Part shown: positions 24,432 through 33,974 of the stretch, in pieces
How positions within the stretch are numbered: the stretch's first letter is position 1
How the letters are laid out: every line of letters starts with the position of its first letter
Source: Nocardia sienata NBRC 100364
Lineage (GTDB): Bacteria > Actinomycetota > Actinomycetes > Mycobacteriales > Mycobacteriaceae
Length of the DNA: 64,000 bases
Direction: 5' to 3'
Assembly: GCF_001613205.1 (NCBI RefSeq)
Contig: NZ_BDBX01000033.1
Location: forward strand, 105,434-169,433
Notes under the pieces: generated by a model
What the model was told of the DNA's origin: nothing
What the model saw: the letters and a program-made list of their open reading frames with translations, nothing else
The model's database searches: none
Position numbers and translations under genes: made by a program

Positions 24432-25166
24432 TCACAAGACGCGCAGCGCGGTCACCTTCCAGGGCGTCGTGCTGCCGCGCTCGATACGCCCGGCGAGGAC
24501 CAGGCGGCGCGGACCGCGCTGATAGGTGGCGACCATCTCCGCCGCGCGCTCCTGCACCTGGAACAACCGCACCGTGCCGGGCACCGCCGACCCGAGGGTC
24601 CGGCCGGGGGCGTGATCGCCCGCCACGAGGGCGCCGATGGCGCTGACCAGCCCGGGTGTGCACAGGGCGGTGAGCTGCGCGACCGGGCGCCGGCGGTCGA
24701 GTACCTCGAGCAGGATCCGGACCGAGGTCGTGGCGAAGGCCCGGGCACCGGCGGGTTCGGGATTCCGGGACGTATCGTGACCCGCCCGCTGGGCTCGCCG
24801 CACACCAGCGGGCGCACTGTGGTTGCGCCGGAGCGTTTTCCGATCCGGACGGGTCGCACAGCCTCGGGCGAGCGACTCCCGGTGCGCATCGCGATCTTCG
24901 GCTTCCGTCTCCCCTGTGGCGGAGGCCGTGTCGGAATCCGGCACTGTCGCGAGCCGGCCGCGGGCCGGCTCGGCGACCGCTTCTGCCGGGGACGCCGGTC
25001 GCGGGACCGCAGCTGCGGAAGCGGCCGCCTGCGGTCGAGGTGCCACGGCCGGGCCTTCGGCGCACACCCTGCCGGCCTCCGGAGGAGCACCGGCTCGCGC
25101 ACACGACCGGCGTACCGGCGGCTCGTATCCCGGCACCCGATGGAGTACCGGCCGGAAATCACACAT
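24432..25166 (-). CDS. Ala/Arg/Pro-rich protein, DUF6459/Rv3235-like
   Basis: This 244-aa protein has a disordered Ala/Pro/Arg-rich N-terminal half (residues 1-140), then a compact C-terminal domain: VRILLEVLDRRRPVAQL, VRLFQVQERAAEMVATYQR, RRLVLAGRIER and WKVTALRVL. This pattern matches small actinobacterial proteins such as Rv3235, of unknown function, usually found near secA. ATG 25166 has AGGGGGG about 8 nt upstream; the longer open frame beyond it is antisense to the next gene. The neighbours give no clue here. Confidence 0.7.
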   Translation of the reverse strand: MCDFRPVLHRVPGYEPPVRRSCARAGAPPEAGRVCAEGPAVAPRPQAAASAAAVPRPASPAEAVAEPARGRLATVPDSDTASATGETEAEDRDAHRESLARGCATRPDRKTLRRNHSAPAGVRRAQRAGHDTSRNPEPAGARAFATTSVRILLEVLDRRRPVAQLTALCTPGLVSAIGALVAGDHAPGRTLGSAVPGTVRLFQVQERAAEMVATYQRGPRRLVLAGRIERGSTTPWKVTALRVL

Positions 25167-25413
25167 TTCTACGCCCCCCTTTGCGAAACGGATCGCCCCC
25201 ACGACGTTTCCTTCCGCGACAGCATCGCACCTCCGGTCGTGGCAGTACAGACGGTCATCGGAACTTTCACCGGAATCCCGGTCGAGGCGGCGTGTCCCGG
25301 ATCGGCCGGTGAGTCGGCGAGTCGTGCGCACGACGCGCGGAATACGGGGGTGTCGGAATCGATTGCTAACTTGAACGCTACCGTTCGTTCGCTTTTCAGA
25401 TATCGGAGAGTCA

Positions 25414-26118
25414 GTGCTCGGCCATTCCCACGCCACCAGCGGCGCGCTCGCGTTCGTCACCGCCGCCACCGTCGTTCCGACTCCCGTGATGGAGGTGGTG
25501 CAGGGGCCGGTGGAGATCAGCGCGCTCGAACTCGTTCTGGGAGCGTTGATCACGGCAGGCGCGGCATTGCTTCCCGATATCGACCATCCGAACGGCACCA
25601 TCGCCCAATCACTCGGCCCGGTGAGCAACGCGCTCGCGAAAGGGGTTTCGGTGGTGTCCGGCGGACACCGCAAGGGGACGCATGGATTGCTGTTCATCCT
25701 GCTCGCCGGTTGGGCGACCTGGGCCGGAGTGCACCATCTCGGCCGGTATTTCACCTCGGGCATGATCTTCGTGATGCTCGCCTTCGGGGTCCGGGCGCTG
25801 CACCTGACGCCGAAGGGCGATTCGCTGCGCGCCTATGGGATGTGCGTGCTACTGGCCGGCGGCGGCACCGTGCTGATGGACCGCTGGCTACCGGACGCGC
25901 CCTACTGGCTACCGTTCGCGATCGGGCTGGGGACGCTCATCCATATCGTCGGCGACTGCCTCACCGACCGGGGCTGTCCGCTGCTGTGGCCGCTGAAGCC
26001 CCGGCTGGCGGTGCCGATCATCTCCCGGACCGGGAACAAGGTGGAGACCTGGGTACTGACCCCGCTGATGGGCCTGGTCACGGTCGGGTTGCTGTACGTG
26101 TACGCGGTGCCCAACTAG
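25414..26118 (+). CDS. YdjM-like membrane-bound metal-dependent hydrolase
   Basis: This 234-aa protein starts at GTG after CGGAGAG. It has HSHATSGALAF, the metal-site motif LLPDIDHPNGTI, GGHRKGTHGLLF and HIVGDCLTDRGCPLLWPL, with five to six hydrophobic helices. These are the His/Asp positions of the YdjM/LexA-regulated DUF457 family, integral membrane proteins presumed to hydrolyse an unknown substrate. It is divergent from the DUF6459-like gene. Confidence 0.85.
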   Translation: MLGHSHATSGALAFVTAATVVPTPVMEVVQGPVEISALELVLGALITAGAALLPDIDHPNGTIAQSLGPVSNALAKGVSVVSGGHRKGTHGLLFILLAGWATWAGVHHLGRYFTSGMIFVMLAFGVRALHLTPKGDSLRAYGMCVLLAGGGTVLMDRWLPDAPYWLPFAIGLGTLIHIVGDCLTDRGCPLLWPLKPRLAVPIISRTGNKVETWVLTPLMGLVTVGLLYVYAVPN

Positions 26119-26186
26119 GACGTGCGCGAGCAACCCATGGCCACCAAGCGTGTCCTCACCTGCGAATATTGGCTTAGTGTGCGGCT

Positions 26187-26900
26187 ATGACCGAGGCAGC
26201 GGAGGACAAATACCTCCCGGAGACCGGGCTGGCGGCCAGACTCAATTGGCTGCGGGCCGGAGTGCTGGGCGCCAATGACGGGATCGTCTCGACCGCGGGG
26301 CTCGTGGTGGGGGTCGCGGCCGCGTCGTCGAGTACCGACACGATTCTCACCGCGGGTATCGCGGGCATCAGCGCGGGAGCAATTTCCATGGCGGTCGGCG
26401 AGTACGTCTCGGTGAGCACCCAGCGCGATACGGAGAAGGCGCTGCTGGAGCAGGAGAGCCGGGAACTGGCGCAGGATCCGGCCGACGAGCTCGACGAACT
26501 CACCGCCATCTACCACGCCAAGGGATTGTCCGCGGAAACCGCGCGGAAGGTGGCCGAGGAACTCACCGCCTACGATGTGTTCGCCGCGCACGCCGAGGCC
26601 GAGCTGGGACTGAACCCCGACGAGCTGACCAATCCGTGGCACGCCGCGCTGTCCTCGGCGGTTGCGTTCACCGTCGGCGCGCTGCTACCGCTGCTGGCGA
26701 TCCTGCTCCCGCCGGAGTCGGCGCGGATACCTGTCACCATGGTCGCGGTCCTGCTGGCGCTGGCGCTCACCGGTTCGATCAGTGCCGGGCTCGGTGGCAG
26801 CAGCCGGCCGCGTGCGATGGCCCGGGTGGTGACAGGTGGCGCACTGGCGATGGCGGTCACCTACGGGATCGGCCAGCTCGCGGACGTCACCGGCATCTGA
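26187..26900 (+). CDS. VIT1/CCC1-family iron/manganese transporter
   Basis: This 237-aa protein has TM1 with LGANDGIVSTAGLVVGVA, TM2 with GISAGAISMAVGEYVSVSTQRD, a long cytosolic helical hairpin (about 85-145, metal-binding Glu-rich) and three C-terminal helices. Vacuolar-iron-transporter homologues move Fe2+ or Mn2+ out of the cytoplasm by proton exchange. It follows the YdjM-like gene by 68 nt on the same strand and may share its transcript. Confidence 0.9.
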   Translation: MTEAAEDKYLPETGLAARLNWLRAGVLGANDGIVSTAGLVVGVAAASSSTDTILTAGIAGISAGAISMAVGEYVSVSTQRDTEKALLEQESRELAQDPADELDELTAIYHAKGLSAETARKVAEELTAYDVFAAHAEAELGLNPDELTNPWHAALSSAVAFTVGALLPLLAILLPPESARIPVTMVAVLLALALTGSISAGLGGSSRPRAMARVVTGGALAMAVTYGIGQLADVTGI

Positions 26901-26981
26901 TCTGCCGCGAATCCTGCTGCCGGAGAGCTATTTCTGTTAAGTGAACCAGCGGCGAGTCGGATACTTTGCTGTACTTGGCGG

Positions 26982-27788
26982 GTGAGTTCTCTATTCGCCG
27001 TATTGCCCGCGGCCGGGATCGAGTCGGCCGCACAGGCTTACGAGCGTTATCAGGCCCTGGCCGGTGCACCCGAGCCGACGCCGCCGCCGCAACCGGTGGG
27101 GGTCGTATGCACGCTGATACACCGTTCCGGCACAGGGTTGCGGGTGTACCGACGTCCGGAAGCCCGCGGGGCACTGCTGGAGGCCACCGTCGATGATCGT
27201 TTCGACTGTCTGCGCGCACTGCTGGCCCTCACCGCCGACCGCGACCTGGCCGTGCTCGATGTCGCCACCCGCCGCTTCTACAATCCGCGGGGCGCCGCCC
27301 GGGTCCCGGTGACCGCGGGCGATTTCCGGCTGCCCTATCTCACCGAGAGCATCCTCGACGAGATCCTGGAAACCCCGCCGGATCCGCGCGACCCGGCGCT
27401 GAAAGTGATCCGCGCGCCCATGTGTCATATCCGGGCGCGCCGATTACCGGAAGGGATATTCGAGCTCGAACATCGCGACCTCGACGCGTTCTTCCAGCTC
27501 TACACCGACGACGCGATTTTGGTGCGCAAGACGATCTGGGCCTGGGCGACCGGTGACCCGTGGTGGCAGCAGGCCATCGCCTGGCAACCGATCGACGCCC
27601 CGGATCCCAGACGCCGCCGCCCGCCCGAGGACGATATCGATTCCGTCCTGGCCGAACTGCGGCAGATGGCCGAGGAGACCCCTTTCGAACTCGGGGCGCT
27701 GGACCTGATCTCGGCCCTGGGCGATGTCGACAACCAGGCCCAGGCCATCCTCGGCCGCGCGAATATCGACGCTCCGGACCAGCCCTGA
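26982..27788 (+). CDS. hypothetical 268-aa protein
   Basis: This soluble protein starts at GTG 26982. An N-terminal helix is followed by a PEPTPPPQP linker, a beta-rich middle (VVCTLIHRSGTGLRVYRRPE, LAVLDVATRRFYNPRG) and a C-terminal acidic part with WAWATGDPWWQQAIAWQPID. I recognise no family or catalytic motif. It is convergent with mceF, separated by only 14 nt, so mutual transcription interference is likely. Confidence 0.6.
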   Translation: MSSLFAVLPAAGIESAAQAYERYQALAGAPEPTPPPQPVGVVCTLIHRSGTGLRVYRRPEARGALLEATVDDRFDCLRALLALTADRDLAVLDVATRRFYNPRGAARVPVTAGDFRLPYLTESILDEILETPPDPRDPALKVIRAPMCHIRARRLPEGIFELEHRDLDAFFQLYTDDAILVRKTIWAWATGDPWWQQAIAWQPIDAPDPRRRRPPEDDIDSVLAELRQMAEETPFELGALDLISALGDVDNQAQAILGRANIDAPDQP

Positions 27789-27802
27789 ACTCACCGGTCC
27801 GG

Positions 27803-28759
27803 TTACTTGATCCCTACTCGCAGCCGCACCGAATCGTCGGTGGTGCTCTGCAACGCCTGACCGATCAGGCTACCGATATCGAGTTGCGGTACAGCGCCGT
27901 TCAGCGCGTCGGTGAGCGGTACCAGCCCGGGTTGCAGGGCGGCCAGTTCGGGGCCGGCTTCGTCGAGGAACTCGCGCAGGCGCTGCAGCAGCGGGACCAG
28001 GCCGTCGTCGCTCAAATACCTCTCCGGTGATCCCTCGGCGCCGGTGAACCTGCCCACCGCTTCGATGAAATCGTCGAGCACTTCGGCGAACCGGGTGAAT
28101 TCGGCGGCCGCCGCGGAGGTGGCGGGACCGGACCAGTCGCTGTCCGCGGCGGCAGTCTCGAAATTGTCGAGCAGTTCGGCGATACGCGGTTCCCGGGACA
28201 TGATCGTGGCCGCCAGCAGATCGGCGGCACGGGTGAGTTCGGGCAGCACCGCGTCGGTGCCGTGCAGGGCATCGCGCAGGGTCCGTACCAGCGATCCCAT
28301 GGTCGCCGGGTCGAGTTGGTTCATGGTCCGGGTGAGCATCCGCGCGGCCTCCGGAATCGACAGCGGGCTGTGTATGTCCTCCGATTCCAGCCGTTGCCCG
28401 TCGCGCAGGTACGGGCCCACCCCGGTCTTGGGCGCGAATTGCACATAGGGTTCCCCGAGCGCCGAGAGGTGTTCGACGGTGACGACGCTGTCGGTGGGCA
28501 GGCGATGGGAATCGTCCACTCGGAAACCGACTTCCACCCCGTCTGCGACGCGGTCGACGGAGGTCACCCGGCCGACCTCGATACCGGTGAGCAGGACCGG
28601 TGCCCCCACTCCGAGCCCGCCGGAATCGTCGAGCACCAGTGAGGCGTTCAGATACTCGGTGAACGGATCCGCACGCACCACCCCGAAGGTCAGATAGCTC
28701 GCACCGAGCACGGTGATGGCCGCGATACCGCCCAGCGACGCCAGTGGCCCGATCTTCAT
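27803..28759 (-). CDS. mceF: MCE-family protein MceF
   Basis: This 318-aa last gene of the operon has an N-terminal anchor helix (residues about 4-28), an MlaD/MCE beta domain (GVGAPVLLTGIEVGRVTSV, GEPYVQFAP) at about 38-115 and a long helical C-terminal tail. MCE proteins assemble a hexameric tunnel that carries lipids across the periplasm to the YrbE permease pair. It begins at ATG 28759, overlapping the mceE stop by 4 nt. Confidence 0.92.
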   Translation of the reverse strand: MKIGPLASLGGIAAITVLGASYLTFGVVRADPFTEYLNASLVLDDSGGLGVGAPVLLTGIEVGRVTSVDRVADGVEVGFRVDDSHRLPTDSVVTVEHLSALGEPYVQFAPKTGVGPYLRDGQRLESEDIHSPLSIPEAARMLTRTMNQLDPATMGSLVRTLRDALHGTDAVLPELTRAADLLAATIMSREPRIAELLDNFETAAADSDWSGPATSAAAAEFTRFAEVLDDFIEAVGRFTGAEGSPERYLSDDGLVPLLQRLREFLDEAGPELAALQPGLVPLTDALNGAVPQLDIGSLIGQALQSTTDDSVRLRVGIK

Positions 28760-29820
28760 CGCACGGCTCCGATCATGCGCAGGGTTTCGATGATCCGGTT
28801 CACCTGGTCGTCCGCGGACATATCCTCGGCGTGCACCGAGCGCAGGTTCACCTGGGGCCCGTTCTCCACGAACGGGATGACCTTGTCCCGCAGCAGGGCG
28901 ACCAGCAGGTTCAGGTTCGAGGGCTGCCGCAGGTCCAGCGGTCCGCCGGTCACCATCGGAATCAGCGCCGCCGCGGCCGCACCGCCGGACTGCGCGAGTG
29001 GGGCCAGCCAGGTCAGCGACCCGCCCACCGGGCCCAGCCCACCGAAGATCTCGGTGACCCCGGCGATGGATTCGGTAGCGGCGCTCATCTGCCGGACCGA
29101 CTCCGGGCGCAGGATATTGTCCAGCTCGTCCTGGATCCCGTGCATCACCTCGGCATTCGACGCGACGCCGTACAGCAGCAGATCCACTTGGTCCAGGTGC
29201 GCGGCCAGATCCACCGTATCGGTCGCGAGAACCTGCGCGATCCTCTTTGTCTCCGCCGGATCCTGCGGCAGCACCGAGTTGACGCGGTTGACGATGTCCT
29301 GCAACTGCCCCACCGACCCGCTGTTCACGAAGAACGCGATGGCGGCCATGGTGTCCTCGAGCTGCACCGGCGGCCGGGTGCGGTCGCGGGTGATGGTGTC
29401 GCCGGGGCGCAGCAGCGTGCCGTATTCGCCGGGCGGGGTGGTCAGCGCGATATGGATATCCCCGAGCACAGTGTTCTGCCGGAGTTCGGCGATCGTGGTG
29501 GCCGGTAGCTCGACCGAATCCGCGACCTCGATATCCACGGCCACATATCCCGGACCCGACGCGTCGCCGGGCACGACCTCGACTTTGTCCACATTGCCGA
29601 CCTGGGCACCGCCCGCGATGACCTTGGCCCGCGCGGGCAGATTCAGCACATTGGTGAATTCGATCCGCAACCGGTAGCTGTCCCCGGCGACCATGGCTCC
29701 GGGCACCGGGATCTCGGAGGGATCGAACGCACAGCCCGCGACGCCCAGCGTCGCCGCCAGGCCGAACGCGGCCAGGCCGCGCCGCAGGCGGGTGAGATCC
29801 ACCGTGATCCGCGCGGTCAT
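28756..29820 (-). CDS. mceE: MCE-family lipoprotein MceE (LprK-type)
   Basis: This 354-aa protein has a lipoprotein signal: a charged N-terminus, hydrophobic h-region and lipobox LGVAGC (Cys26), the known trait of the fifth MCE protein. The MCE domain follows (YRLRIEFTNVLNLPARAKVIAGGAQVGNVDKV), then helical tail. ATG 29820 is chosen because it overlaps the mceD stop (ATGA); the longer open frame lies within mceD. Confidence 0.93.
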   Translation of the reverse strand: MTARITVDLTRLRRGLAAFGLAATLGVAGCAFDPSEIPVPGAMVAGDSYRLRIEFTNVLNLPARAKVIAGGAQVGNVDKVEVVPGDASGPGYVAVDIEVADSVELPATTIAELRQNTVLGDIHIALTTPPGEYGTLLRPGDTITRDRTRPPVQLEDTMAAIAFFVNSGSVGQLQDIVNRVNSVLPQDPAETKRIAQVLATDTVDLAAHLDQVDLLLYGVASNAEVMHGIQDELDNILRPESVRQMSAATESIAGVTEIFGGLGPVGGSLTWLAPLAQSGGAAAAALIPMVTGGPLDLRQPSNLNLLVALLRDKVIPFVENGPQVNLRSVHAEDMSADDQVNRIIETLRMIGAVR

Positions 29821-30923
29821 CGAGCACCTACCGATCCCAGCACCAGCCGTATCAGATCCAGATCGACCATCCCGTCGGCCGCACCGGCACAGCGGCCGGG
29901 CGAGACCGCGTTCACCGCCGCGCACACCTGCTCGGCGTTCGCCTGCGGGACGGCCACCCGCGGGGGCGCGTAGGTGAGTCCGGGTACCCCGCTCACCGGA
30001 TCGGTGACCGTCCGGAACGCCGAGACCAGCACCGGCGTGGTGCGCACGATATCGCCGAGCGACCCGACATTCGCGCGCAGCAGCTTCACCAGCGGCACCA
30101 GGCCGTCGAGCGAGGACATGAGCGGATCGGCCAGGATCACGGTGAGATCGTTGAGGACGGGCAGGATTTCGCCCAGCCCGTCGAACAGCGCGATACCGGG
30201 GGTGAGCAGTTCGGTGTGCGCCTGGTTCAGGGTCGGGGCCAGCCGGGTGAGCATCAGTTTCAGATCACCCCAGTGTTCGGCCACCTTGTTGGATACCGAG
30301 GCGTAGGCGTCGAAGATGCCGGCCAGGTGGGCGATATCGGCGTCCGGTGATTCCAGGACCCGGCCCAGCTGATCGATCAGATGGTTGATCTGGGGTCCGG
30401 TACCGGCGGAGGCCGTGTCGAGCGCGTCCAGCCCACCGGCCAGGGCACCCGGCCGGGTTTCGGTGCCGCCGATCTGATCGGACAGCTCCGCGAGCGCGGT
30501 CACGGTCTGGGTCAGGCTCTTCGGAGTGAGGGTCTTGGTCACACACTTGCCCGGATCCCATTCCTCGGTGGTCTTCCCGCTCGACAGCACCGCGAGTTCC
30601 CGGTCGGCGACCACCGTGTTGGACACCGTCGTGGCGCCGGAGTCGGCGTAGAGCGGATGGTCGGCGTCGACCTCGAAATCCACCCGCACCTTCGCGCCCT
30701 CCGGCGCGATACCGGTCACCGTGCCGACGGCGATTCCCCGCATCGAAACCTGATTGCCCGCATAGAGGCCGATACTGTCCGGCATGAGCGCGCAGTACGC
30801 GCGGGTCTGCTTCAGCGGTTCGAACGCGATCACATAGGCCGCCGCCACTGCCAGCACCAGCACCAGCGCCCCGGTGATGGACATGAGCGCCGGCGACCCG
30901 AGTAGTTTCCTGACCATCAGCAC
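29817..30923 (-). CDS. mceD: MCE-family protein MceD
   Basis: This 368-aa protein has an N-terminal membrane anchor (about 12-32), MCE domain (YAGNQVSMRGIAVGTVTGI), helical tail and a C-terminal extension with two cysteines (VCAAVNAVSPGRC) that can form a disulfide in the periplasm. It overlaps mceC by 7 nt and mceE by 4 nt. Role: subunit of the lipid-import tunnel. Confidence 0.92.
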   Translation of the reverse strand: MLMVRKLLGSPALMSITGALVLVLAVAAAYVIAFEPLKQTRAYCALMPDSIGLYAGNQVSMRGIAVGTVTGIAPEGAKVRVDFEVDADHPLYADSGATTVSNTVVADRELAVLSSGKTTEEWDPGKCVTKTLTPKSLTQTVTALAELSDQIGGTETRPGALAGGLDALDTASAGTGPQINHLIDQLGRVLESPDADIAHLAGIFDAYASVSNKVAEHWGDLKLMLTRLAPTLNQAHTELLTPGIALFDGLGEILPVLNDLTVILADPLMSSLDGLVPLVKLLRANVGSLGDIVRTTPVLVSAFRTVTDPVSGVPGLTYAPPRVAVPQANAEQVCAAVNAVSPGRCAGAADGMVDLDLIRLVLGSVGAR

Positions 30924-31987
30924 GCCTTCCCGGGCAGCGGGACACAGACGAGCGCACCGGGATCCAGTGCCGGGGCGGTCACCGTGGTCCCCGACCGGTC
31001 GATCCGCACTCCGCCGTCCGGACCGGTCAGCTCGCGCAGTTTCGTGGCCAGGCTCTGCGCCGAAACGATCATCGGCTCCAACTGGTTGCCGTACTCCTGC
31101 AAGCGAGGCAGGGCGTCGGCCAGCTGACCGACCTTCGGGCGGAGGGTGTCGTCCCAGGCCGGGGCCAGCGCGCTCACCCGCTGCACCACCGAACTCAGCA
31201 GCGCCAGCGCCTGCCGCAATTCGGCGCGTTTGTCCAACAGGACCGTCTCCATGAGATTGACGTTGTCCATCAGACGGCCCAGATCTGTTTTCGCGCCGTC
31301 GTACATGGTGACGTACTCGTCCGCGGTCGCGATGGCGTTCGACACCTGGGTGCGCTGGCGTTCGATGGCGTCCAGATAACTGCCGACCGTGTCCAGCACG
31401 CTGCGCAGCGATTCCGGCGCGGCGTCGATGGAGGTGTCGAGCGCGGCGAGATTGCGGCGCAGGGTGTCGCCGTCGGTTTCCCGCAGCGGCGTGGTGGCGT
31501 CCTGGAAGGTTTCCATCAGGCTGTAGGGCAGCCGGACCCGGTCGGCGGGAATCGGTTTGTCACCCAGTTCTTCGCTACCCGCCGGGAACAGTGCCACATA
31601 GTGGCCGCCGACCAGGGTCAGCATCCGGATATCCAGGGAGCTGCGGTCGCCGACGAACACATCCCGGTCCACGGTGAATCGCATGAGCACGCGGTCCGGT
31701 CGCAGATCCAGCGATTTCACCTCGCCCACGGGTACCCCGGCCAGGCGGATGTCGTCGCCGGGTTTCACCGACTGGGCCTCGCTGAGTTCGGCGGTGTAGG
31801 TCCGCTTGCCCAGCGGCACCACATACAGCGTCCCGACAGCCACCGCCAGCAGCGCCACCGCGCACACGCCGATCAGGCCCAGCCGCAGCTGTTTGCGCAG
31901 TTTCGTCGGTTCGTCGGTGATCGGCTGGTCGCGGTCGAACCACCGGACCGGTACCGCCGCCCGCTTCCCGAGCCTCACCCGTTGCAT
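30917..31987 (-). CDS. mceC: MCE-family protein MceC
   Basis: This 356-aa protein has an N-terminal cytosolic segment, TM helix at about 34-54 (GLIGVCAVALLAVAVG), MCE domain (VKPGDDIRLAGVPVGEVKSL) and a long alpha-helical tail ending VCVPLPGKAC, with paired cysteines. It overlaps mceB by 13 nt and mceD by 7 nt. Confidence 0.92.
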   Translation of the reverse strand: MQRVRLGKRAAVPVRWFDRDQPITDEPTKLRKQLRLGLIGVCAVALLAVAVGTLYVVPLGKRTYTAELSEAQSVKPGDDIRLAGVPVGEVKSLDLRPDRVLMRFTVDRDVFVGDRSSLDIRMLTLVGGHYVALFPAGSEELGDKPIPADRVRLPYSLMETFQDATTPLRETDGDTLRRNLAALDTSIDAAPESLRSVLDTVGSYLDAIERQRTQVSNAIATADEYVTMYDGAKTDLGRLMDNVNLMETVLLDKRAELRQALALLSSVVQRVSALAPAWDDTLRPKVGQLADALPRLQEYGNQLEPMIVSAQSLATKLRELTGPDGGVRIDRSGTTVTAPALDPGALVCVPLPGKAC

Positions 31988-32979
31988 ATCGCCACCCGCT
32001 GTCCGCCGATCAGTACCCGCACCGGAGCCGGTACCTCGGCCGTGCCCTTACTGCACTCCGGCCGGAACCCCGCCGGCGTCCGGGGGAAGGAGGTGTCCAC
32101 CGCGGCCAGCAACCCGGGCAGGCGGCCGAAGACATCGACGGCCTGCTGCGGGTCGGGGAACAGGCCGCGGATCATGGCATCGATATCGGGGCCCATCTCC
32201 GGGCTCAATCCGGCCGCGGCCAGTAGCCGGTCCACCGGTTCGAGCACCGAAGGCGCGCTGATCGCGAAATCGGCCAGCCCGCCGACATTGCGCTGGAGAG
32301 CCTGGAAGATATCGGTGAGCCGGGCCAGCAGCGGCACCAGATGGTAGAGCCGGCCACCCACCCGGTCGGACAGATCCGACATGTTCCGGACGAGGGTGCC
32401 GATCACCTGCTGCCGGTCGCCCACGTATTCGCTCAGTGTGCCGATGGCGTCCAGGGCCGGACCGATACCGGCGCCGTCGCCCTCGATCACGGCGAGCAGG
32501 CTCTCGGTCAACTGGTTGAGGGCCTCCGGCGAGAGGGTCGCCAGCACCGGCTGCAGGCCGTTGAACAGGCTGGTCACATCGAACGACGGAATGGTCTGTT
32601 CCGGGCCGATGGTCGATCCGTCATCGAGCCGGATCCCGGCGTTCGGCTGCTGTTGCAGGTCGATATAGCGCTGGCCGGTGAGGTTCTGGTATCGGATGGC
32701 CAGGGTGCTGTTGTCGTAGACCGGGGTGGCGGTGGTGACGGTCAAGCGGACCTTCGCCCGGTCGCCCTCCAGCGTCACGGCCTCCACCTTGCCGACCTGC
32801 ACACCGAACATCCGGACGTCGTCACCGGTCTTCAGCCCGTTGGCATCGGTGAACAGCGCGTGATGGGTTTCGGTCGCACCGTTCACGGGCCGTTCGATGG
32901 CCCCGATCACCAGCGCCAGCACCAGGCCCATCGCCCCGGCGAACAGGGCCAGCCGCCAGGCGGCCCGGCGTGCGGTCAT
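31975..32979 (-). CDS. mceB: MCE-family protein MceB
   Basis: This 334-aa protein has an anchor helix (LALFAGAMGLVLALVIGAI), MCE domain with LKTGDDVRMFGVQVGKVEAV and NLTGQRYIDLQQ, helical tail with FNGLQPVLATLSPEALNQL (a motif widely conserved in MceB) and a C-terminal Cys pair (ECSKGT...ICNG). It starts at ATG 32979, overlapping the mceA stop by 4 nt. Confidence 0.93.
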   Translation of the reverse strand: MTARRAAWRLALFAGAMGLVLALVIGAIERPVNGATETHHALFTDANGLKTGDDVRMFGVQVGKVEAVTLEGDRAKVRLTVTTATPVYDNSTLAIRYQNLTGQRYIDLQQQPNAGIRLDDGSTIGPEQTIPSFDVTSLFNGLQPVLATLSPEALNQLTESLLAVIEGDGAGIGPALDAIGTLSEYVGDRQQVIGTLVRNMSDLSDRVGGRLYHLVPLLARLTDIFQALQRNVGGLADFAISAPSVLEPVDRLLAAAGLSPEMGPDIDAMIRGLFPDPQQAVDVFGRLPGLLAAVDTSFPRTPAGFRPECSKGTAEVPAPVRVLIGGQRVAICNG

Positions 32980-33968
32980 CGCGCACCTCCCAGCTCCACG
33001 TCCAGATCGAGCACCGGCCCGTCGGGGCCGTCCTTGAACGCGACACCCAGGCGGGTGAGCAGGGTGCGCAGGTCGGCAGCGGACTGCTGCGGATCCGGAA
33101 CGGCCAGCGCCAGCAGGTTCAGGGTCGGCGCGAGCATGTCGGTGTACCCGGACAGCTGCCCGGCGCTGTGCGCGGTCGCGGCCAGGCTCGGCAGGATATC
33201 GCCGGTGAGCGCCTTGACGCCCGCGTCGTAGTCGGCGCGATCGGTGCGCAGCACATCGATATCGACGATCTGGTCGAGCACCTCGATGGTGGCGCCGGCG
33301 AACTGGCCACCGCCCTCGAACGCCGGACCCAGCCGCCCGACCAGCTCGTTCGCCGGCATCGACTGATGGTCGGCGATCACCCGGCCCGCGGTGATCAGCG
33401 CCTCGGCCAGCGGGGTGAACGCCTTCACATCGGCGGCCGCCTGCGAGATCACCATCGCCATATCGGGCGTGAACACCGTGTCACCGGTCTGCGAGAGACT
33501 ACGCAGCAGCGCGCCCATGGTCGCGTCGTACACATCGGCGGCCCGGCGTCCGGTCAGATCGACCACCGCGCCGGATTCCAGCGGCGCGCCGCCCGCGCCC
33601 GGCCGCAGTTCGATCTCGCTGATACCGAAGAGGTTGGCGGGCGCGTAGTCGACCAGCATGCTGTCGTCGATCCCGTGCAGGCGGTCGCGCTCCAGGCGCA
33701 GCCCGATCTCCTGGGTGCCCCGCCCGACAGGCGCGATATCGGTGACGGAACCGACCTGGACACCGTCGATCCGCACCAGCGCGCCGGCCACGACACCGTC
33801 CCCGATCTGTTCGGTCCGTAAGGCGATCCGCAATCCGTCGTCCGCGGTCAGCTCCCGGTACCCGTAACCGGCCAGAGCGAGCACCACCACGAGCGCGACC
33901 ATCACCGCGCCGACCCGCCGCGCACTGCGCGGGTCGGCGGCGACCCCGGGCATTCCGTACTTCGGCAT
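32976..33968 (-). CDS. mceA: MCE-family protein MceA
   Basis: This 330-aa protein has a short cytosolic N-terminus, TM helix (VGAVMVALVVVLALAGYGY), MCE domain (VAGALVRIDGVQVGSVTDI, GISEIELRPG) and a helical tail. It lacks the long extra C-terminal region found in many mycobacterial MceA proteins (usually about 400-450 aa), so it is on the short side. It begins 6 nt after the yrbEB stop. Confidence 0.9.
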   Translation of the reverse strand: MPKYGMPGVAADPRSARRVGAVMVALVVVLALAGYGYRELTADDGLRIALRTEQIGDGVVAGALVRIDGVQVGSVTDIAPVGRGTQEIGLRLERDRLHGIDDSMLVDYAPANLFGISEIELRPGAGGAPLESGAVVDLTGRRAADVYDATMGALLRSLSQTGDTVFTPDMAMVISQAAADVKAFTPLAEALITAGRVIADHQSMPANELVGRLGPAFEGGGQFAGATIEVLDQIVDIDVLRTDRADYDAGVKALTGDILPSLAATAHSAGQLSGYTDMLAPTLNLLALAVPDPQQSAADLRTLLTRLGVAFKDGPDGPVLDLDVELGGAR

Positions 33969-33974
33969 CTGTCC

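Noticed and set aside
25373..25386. LexA-type SOS box before the YdjM-like gene
   Set aside because: GAAC and GTTC are present but separated by 6 nt (GAACGCTACCGTTC), not the 4 nt of the actinobacterial LexA site.
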